From: Tetradesmus obliquus
Lineage: Eukaryota; Chlorophyta; Chlorophyceae; Sphaeropleales; Scenedesmaceae
DNA length: 64,000 nt
Direction: 5' to 3'
Assembly (NCBI GenBank): GCA_030272155.1
Contig: CP126199.1
Location: forward strand, 5,134,501-5,198,500
The translations under genes and the position numbers were made by a program. Under the pieces are notes generated by a model. That model was not told the DNA's origin. It saw nothing but the letters and a program-made list of their open reading frames with translations, and made no database searches. Positions 57,602 to 64,000 of the stretch are shown piece after piece (position 1 is the first letter of the stretch; each line of letters opens with the position of its first letter).

Positions 57602-59199
57602 CTGCAGAGGGCAGGGCGGGAAAGGCAGGGCGGGAACATTCTTGCTTGCTTGCTTGCAGGAGAGGGTGGCGTGTTTGCCTGAGATGCGCTGCAGGTGTTT
57701 CCCACCCAAGAAGCAGCAGCTGGCCTGATTGCTGACACGATATTGGATGCTGTGGTGGTGATTGTTGCTGTTTCATTGCGTGCATGCTGAAGTTGCGCTT
57801 GCTGCCGCGGCGGCATATAAGCGTCAAATGCCCTTGCAGGACAACGTGACAGCCCTGGTTGAGCCAGAGTCCAACAGCTGCAGCACTCCTGTCCGCTACT
57901 ACGTAAACCTGTACTGACGTCGTGTTCTACACGGTTGCCAGCATACACTTCTCTCTGAGCAATATCACATGCTGGACCAAAGACTCCTCGCAGTGCCAGG
58001 GAATACCGCTGCTGCACCGCTGCCTGTGCTCACCATCTGAAGAAATGTGCCAGCTGCGACCAAAAAGCCTCAGTGGAGGCATTGCTAGCTGCTTTTAGCA
58101 CAAGCTATGTGCTCTTTTGATTGCTCCAGGTGGTTCCCCACCATGCTGAAGCCACAGGCTAGGCTCAGGCAAACACAGCAGCTGGGTTTGAGCTGCTGCT
58201 CCGCCTCGACTCCGACATCCAGACGCATGGGACTCCGATGGACAGACGCAGAACAAAATAACTATAGCTTTTACATCAGTGCCGTCAAAGCATGGCAGTA
58301 CAGGGGGACGAACGTGCAGTTCGTCACTTGTTGGTTACGTTGGCAGCAGTTGATGGGCAACGATCATCGCCACACGGGACGGGGAGGTGTTGCAATGTGG
58401 TGCCGGCACGGGGTCACGGTACGGAGCTCGCCGTGGTCAAGTGCAAACTTAACCCTAACCAGTTTGAACATGTAACAGCCTGCCCACAGGGCTGCCCACT
58501 AGGGCCTGAAGAAAGGCTCTGACCGATGTACCCAAGGGCTGACCCAGTCGGTTTAGAGTGGCTGACAACGTCAGATTTCTTTAGAGATGCTGTGCTAGTT
58601 CAAGCGCACTTTAACTGGATACACAGGCCTTCAAAGCCGCTTTGTGGCGGCCACCAACTTGGTGTGCGGTGGCACCTGGACACCAGGCTGCCTGGCTGAT
58701 GCTCAATGAATGGGGACAATTTACACAACCATTTCGCACAGTATAGACAATGTAGCATACAACTTGTGCTGTCGCACTCACTTGCAGCGACAGAAGCGCA
58801 CACAATTTAGTGACATCTGTGCTGCAATCAGGGACTTAAGCAGTGCATCTGCAGCCACACACATTGCATGACAATCTCTGGATGCCGACCAACATGTCAA
58901 ACTTGAATATTGAAAATACACAGATTTCCGCGCTTGTTGAACCTCACAGTGACACAGCAGCTGCGGCGGCGGCGGCACTTGAACATACTCCAACACAAAT
59001 ACACTAGAGTAAATTTGGAGGGATGAAAACACACGATTGGACTGCTCCTAGACGTCCAAACAACCATTGTCAGTGTGCACACTGCTGTGCCTTGCATCGC
59101 CTTGTGCGACACACAACGCCGTCACAGTTTTTAAAGCATTATTTGCAGACAGCACCCAAAACCATCGAAGATCCTTGTCGGACAAGCCAAGAATGCTGA
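57602..59199. other. Region upstream of the lipase, first lipase exon not located
   Basis: The first lipase exon must lie here or be fused to the exon at 57404-57601, whose frame stays open to 57827. I found no stretch matching the conserved RRRW-type start of DAGL proteins. The part from 58250 to 59199 lacks CAG runs and coding signs and probably holds the lipase promoter plus the 3' UTR of the next minus-strand gene. Confidence 0.35.
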
Positions 59200-60680
59200 T
59201 CAACCAGACATTTGCGCCTGCTTCTGCAGCTGCAGAACATACTTGTTCACACACTGCTGCGTGTACTGCGGTGCCACGCCAGCACAGCCACCGACCTTGC
59301 CTGGTGCTGTCTGCAGCGACATGACATACTTGTTGATGCATCCCTGCTGGTCAGCAGGGCCCACAGAAGCACAGGTGGCGCCTGGAGCATTACCATTCTT
59401 CTGCGCCTGCAGCTTCATCACGTATGTGTTGATGCATGCCTGCTGGCTGGATGGCGTGACAGTCGCGCAGCTGCCGCCCACCAGCTGCTGCTGCTGAACG
59501 GGGCTGGGCCGTGGTGAGGCACCAGGAGCGGCCTCGGCCTGCTGCAGCTGCAGCACACACTTGTTCACACACTGCTGTGTGTGTTGTGGCGCAACACCAG
59601 CACAGCCGCCCACCATGCCTGGTGCCGTCTGCAGTGACATGACATACTTGTTCACACATGCCTGGGCTTCTGAAGGAGCCAGTGAGGCGCAGGTGGCGCC
59701 AGGCTTGCTGCCGTTCTTGCGCGCCTGGAGCTTCATCACATACATGTTGATGCATGCCTGCTGGCTTGCTGGGCTGACTGCTGCGCAGCTGCTGCCTAGC
59801 AGCTGCCCCTGTGGCTGTGGTGAGGTAGCTGGTGCAGATAATTGCGCTGCCTGGGCAGACATGATGAGCTGGTTTATGCACGCCTGCCTGTTCCAGGGCG
59901 CCACGCCAGCGCAGCCGCCAATCAGACCGGGCTTTGTGTATGTGTCCATTGCATATTTGTTGATACAAGCCTGGCGGGCGAGGGGGCTGACAGTTGCGCA
60001 GCTTGCACCTGTCGCACATGAAAGTCACAGAGGTGGTGGGCAAAACATGAGGCGAGCAGCGTGCTTGCACGATGAGTGTTTCATGCTATGCAGCAAGGTG
60101 GAGGGTTGACATTCAAGTGGCTGTTTTAGGGCATCTGATATGCTGCTGTTGCAGTGCAGCGACAATGACACACTCAGCCCCTGTCCCCAGGCGCTGCCAC
60201 AAGGGTCAACGCTGGGTGCAAGGCACACACCTGCTCACTGCAGCCAAGAGACACCGCTTGCTAACCCGTTTTGCATACTTCATTAGTTAATTAGCATGCA
60301 TGCTTGGAAATCACCTGGCTTATTGCCATTTGCCTTTGTTTGCTGGGCCAGCACAAAGTCGTTCAGGCACTGCTGCTGGTTCGCTGGTGGCAGGCTAGCA
60401 CACGTGTTGCCAACAATCACGCCAGCCGCTGCACGCAGCAGAGAAGGGCGCAATGGATGCGGTGAGCTGTGCGATGTCAACGAAGTGTCGTGCAACAACG
60501 ATCCTGCTGCATGGGACTGGTGGAACTGCAGACTGTTGAGGGGAGTGCATGAACTGTTGGCGCTGGTTGCGCTTGAGCGCTCTTTCATAGCTAGTGCCGC
60601 TCACCTGCTATGTTCTTCATTCCAAGAGCAAGTGCCAGCACTAGGAGCAGAGCCAGCTTGCCGAGACCAAAAGGCGCCAT
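59200..60680 (-). CDS. Secreted protein of nine Cys-pair repeats, 332 aa, family not recognised
   Basis: Exons in coding order: 60680-60605, 60428-60315, 60008-59200; GT-AG and in phase. The first exon is a clean signal peptide (GLGKLALLLVLALALG). The mature protein is nine units of one motif, roughly G-x-x-C-A-x-x-x-P-x-x-x-Q-x-C-x-N-x-Y-V, with two cysteines 12 positions apart (for example GATCASLAP then QACVNKYVMSLQ). Units 4-6 and 7-9 look like a duplicated block of three. Short Pro/Ser/Gln linkers join blocks. No catalytic motif, membrane anchor or known domain was seen. Paired cysteines suggest small disulphide-bonded helical hairpins; an extracellular or lumenal structural or binding role is a guess. 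The gene has no exon echoes. Confidence 0.8.
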
Positions 60681-61404
60681 TGGGTGACACCGGCGAAACT
60701 TCACTTCTCTGTGCTATCGAGAAACTGTGATGATGTAGTTTTGTCCTTGAAAGAAATTTGACCGCTCAACAAGGTGGCAGGCGATGCATGTCACTCATAA
60801 GAAGGCCAGCCAGCAGGTTCAGCTGCGCTCGGTTTCTTCAGCTCCCTTCCGCACTATGATTTGATCACGCAGGTCGGCTTGCCATACTTTGCTGATAAGT
60901 GTGATGCTTTGAATGAGGAAGTCGCTCAGCTGCTTGATGCGATTCATCAGCATTTGGTGTGGTGAATGTCATCCCATTGCTGCACCAGCACTGCAACCTC
61001 TGCAACACCTGGTGGTGCACATTGAGTTGCTGAGATGCAAGCGCTTGTTGATGACCAAGACCAGAAGCCATAGTGTCAGCATCAAACTCTGTCACATAGC
61101 TGCAAACCTTGACTATCAAGGTTTTCAACCTCGTTGGCCCATCCCACCAGTCATACCAGCAGACCTGCCTGAAACTGCAGTCCACACTACTCTCTCATGC
61201 TTTATCACCTGCCTGCAACTGCCTGACGGGCCGGCTTCACCTGCTGCTGCTGGCTGGCGACCAGCTTCTAACGCTGCGCTCTACTGCCGTTCTACCTGCT
61301 GCGAGATCAGCAGGCAGTACTCTGTCCTATGCTGCTGCTCTGCTGCATCGCGGCCTGCTGCAAGTAGCTCCCCGGGCATCCGCAAGCTGTGTGTGCTACA
61401 GCCG
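60681..61404. other. Spacer between secreted repeat protein and DnaJ gene
   Basis: About 720 bases between two minus-strand genes: the 3' side of the DnaJ gene and the promoter of the repeat-protein gene. No exon or RNA gene was recognised. Confidence 0.4.
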
Positions 61405-64000
61405 CTAGTACGCCACTTGCGTGGTCATGGCTTGATTCATACGCCCCAGCTCTTTGCAGCTGGGTAGCTCCATCTTGCGCGCAGCCTCCCTGAACAGGAA
61501 CACAGCGTGACAAGCAGGCAGCCAAAACAGCACAGCGACAAGTGATTTGGGCGTCGTACAACTGGCATGGTAGTTTCCAGGCTGGCTAGAGCATGCAGCC
61601 CGATGCACACATGCACCCTATGCACGCTGTGTACATCTCATGCGACTGCGAACGGTTGCAAACACACGCACAAGAAACTTATTGCGCCAGCAGGATCAGC
61701 AACAACTGTCTTGCAGGACATGCACGACGCCTGCCACCTTGCAAGTGCACATCGCCTCGCACCTGTTGCCCCAAGTGTATGTGCGGTGCTGCGCCATGCG
61801 CTCATTTTGGCAGCGCTGGTACACTCGCTCATACACGTCCGATTCAACCTGCAGTGGCAGCGGCAGCAGTGCCAGCAGTAGATCGCAGCATGCGTGAGCA
61901 TTCCTGCGACCACATTTTCCACCAGCAGCAAATACATTGTACGTGACCCAGCATGTACGTGACACCAACGATAACAAACAATTTCATACGCCCCGTCCAC
62001 AAGTGCCTCTCCCAGCTGTGCAGTCTCCTGCCATGTTACATCAGCACTGCTATTGCCGCTGCCCTCACCTGCCGCTCTAACATGAGCCGCTTTTGGCTGT
62101 GCAGCGGGAAATTTGTCTGGAAGTCCTTGGCGTCCTTCACGTAGAAGTTCACGCCGATGCGCGCCGTCTGGAACTCCACTGTGAACTTTCCATCCTGCAC
62201 CAGGCTGTAGCTGGGCTCCGAGGAGCTGCTAAACAGCGTGAGGCCCACAATCAGCAGCACCGGCAGCAGCTGCGGGCGGCCGCAGCAGCAACACCACCAC
62301 AGGTCAGCAGTTGCTCAGCAGTCGACACGACTACAAGACACATGTGCCAGCTGTCAACGCTGCATGCCAACCAGTGGAATGCAGCAGCATCCAGCTGTAG
62401 CTCGCAACATGCGCTGACAGCTGCTCTGCTGAAAACCACACAAGACCTCCGCCTCGTCCATGACCTGCACAACAAATAAAATATATAAAAATTCACCATT
62501 GCTGCATAAAGCAGTAACAGTTACTGCTGCAGCGCAGCATAAACAATATATGATAATAGCACAGTTGGCTCACCTGCATGAGCCCCAGCATCGCGCCGCG
62601 CTGCTGCTCCTCGCGGCTTGGCGGCCGCTGCTGCTGCGCTGCTTGTGCACGCTGGGCAGGGAAGCCGCCAAAGTGGCTGCGGAACACGCGCGAGTTGCCG
62701 CCAAAGCCGCCGCCGCTGCGCAGCGGAAAGTCAAAGGCCAGAAAAGCATGACATGCATGGTGAGGTTGTAGCGCAGTGCAGCAGCAGCAGCAGCAGCAGT
62801 GTCCCCAACAGGCCATGCACGTCACGCAGCACATACTCAAGGCAAGCAATAACCCACATGCACGACGTGTGCTAGTGACAGCTGACCTCCTGAGCTGTGC
62901 GGAACTGCCGGCCTGTGTCCGCCAACACACACAAGGCAGCCAAACAGCGACAGCCACAGCCGTGACAGCTGATACACTTCATGTATGCGTGGTGACGCCT
63001 GCATGCAGCCTCACCCGAAGAACATGTTGAAGATCTCCTCTGGGTCAAAGTCATCAGGCCCGCTGTAGTAGTACTGCGCAGCGCTGGGCCCCCGCCGGCC
63101 TGACGACGCTGCTGCTGCCTGCGCTGCTGCACTGTTCTCGTACCCCGTCCTGCAAGCAGGAGACACACACAATTGCTTGGTGCGTTGTCAGGCGGCAGTG
63201 CACAGTGCAGGTGCCATACAAGAGCAGCCGTCTGCTTCGTATTGCTGCTGGCTGTGCCGCTGATACAAGATGTTGCTGTGGATCCAGTCTGCTAATATTC
63301 AGGCGGCAGCAGCTGCTGCCTCTCCTGCTGATGGCCCAGCCCCATATCATCCTCGCACGTCCCGCACCTGTCATAGTAGGCTCGCTTGTCAGCGCTGCTG
63401 AGGCAGCTGAAGGCCTTGCTGAGCAGCTTGAAGGCCTCGTCAGCATGCAGCGCCTTGTTCTTGTCAGGGTGCAGCCGCAGCGCCAGCTGCGGTGATGCAC
63501 ATATGTAAGACGCAGCACGTTGAAGGGCATGATGAGTGAACGGGTATCAGCACAATGACAGAAAGTCCCAGGTGAAGCTGCTGCTGAACAACGAATGAGC
63601 AGCCGGGCCAATACACGTGCCCGCATGCTGGCTCACGCATGTGCATGCATGCAGATGTACATGCATGCTGCACCACTTTGTGCCTTGCCTCCGGCCAAGG
63701 GCACGCACACGCATTACAGCAGGTCCGAGAGTGCTGTTGCACATACATTAGCGTGCAGCTGCACACACATACAGACGCGTGACAGTCGTAGGGGGGCGGC
63801 CACCACAATGCACCTGTCATCAGTGATCTCAGAGCGAGCTGCAGGACTCTAAAGCAAGCATGCACAGCAGATACCTGGCGCCCGCCTCCTGCATGAAAGC
63901 ACAGTTGGCTGGCACACAGTGGCTGTAGATATGCAATTGCACACGAGAAGCTGCACACTTCCCATCTGCAGCAGCTGTCCTCACCTTCCTGTACGCCTGC
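61405..64000 (-). CDS. ER membrane DnaJ/Hsp40 protein (DNAJB12/B14 type), 5' partial
   Basis: Exons in coding order: 64000-63985 (gene runs off the window), 63486-63368, 63149-63015, 62715-62574, 62269-62069, 61848-61763, 61489-61405; all in phase, about 260 residues seen. The J domain has AYRK, LALRLHPDKN with the HPD triad that stimulates Hsp70, and ADKRAYYDR. A Gly/Phe-type region (DPEEIFNMFFGGGGFGG, HFGGFP) follows, then one hydrophobic segment (LLPVLLIVGLTLF) and a C-terminal domain like DUF1977 (GKFTVEFQTARIGVNFYV), ending MNQAMTTQVAY. This order is typical of DNAJB12/B14, tail-anchored ER co-chaperones in ER quality control. The N-terminal region before the J domain lies outside. Confidence 0.92.

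Overview
This window looks like nuclear DNA of a green alga. Genes are split by many short GT-AG introns. Exons are full of CAG-type trinucleotide runs read as poly-Ser, poly-Gln or poly-Ala. There is a plant-type arginine-rich tandem CCCH zinc finger, an organellar bacterial-type topoisomerase IA, and secreted proteases with proline-rich stalks. A TGTAA poly(A) signal of the chlorophyte kind follows at least one stop codon. A sphaeroplealean or scenedesmacean origin is a guess from repeat style and gene content; the phylum is much safer than the family.

Layout. Two tandem subtilisin-like proteases lie on the plus strand: A (5' end unresolved, stop at 6321) and B (6977-14374). A gene-poor convergent gap follows. 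Then come a tandem CCCH zinc-finger protein on the minus strand (17150-20830), an unrecognised multi-exon protein on the plus strand (22393-25510), a type IA topoisomerase with two C-terminal HMG-like boxes (26723-36809), and a secreted zinc metalloprotease with 17 thrombospondin type-1 repeats (37364-45723). On the minus strand are a very large diacylglycerol-lipase-type membrane lipase (47411 to about 57601), a small secreted protein of nine Cys-pair repeats (59200-60680), and an ER-type membrane DnaJ protein (61405 to beyond the right edge). I worked out most splice sites by hand, requiring GT-AG ends, matching codon phase and fit to known family motifs. They hold together across nearly every exon.

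How the genes relate. The two subtilases and the metalloprotease are all secreted and would suit cell-wall or mother-wall remodelling (compare the sporangin and gametolysin classes of volvocine algae). That is inference from family. The other genes have housekeeping or regulatory roles and no obvious shared pathway.

The most unusual signal is not a gene. In six of the nine genes, introns next to certain exons carry one to five tandem, decaying copies of the head or tail of that exon, each copy including its splice site. I call them exon echoes. They share no sequence between genes, so they are not a dispersed transposon or introner family. They mostly break the reading frame but often keep the AG or GT junction. 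One such intron is present in subtilase B and absent from subtilase A, which suggests that tandem duplication across splice junctions is lengthening, and perhaps creating, introns in this genome.
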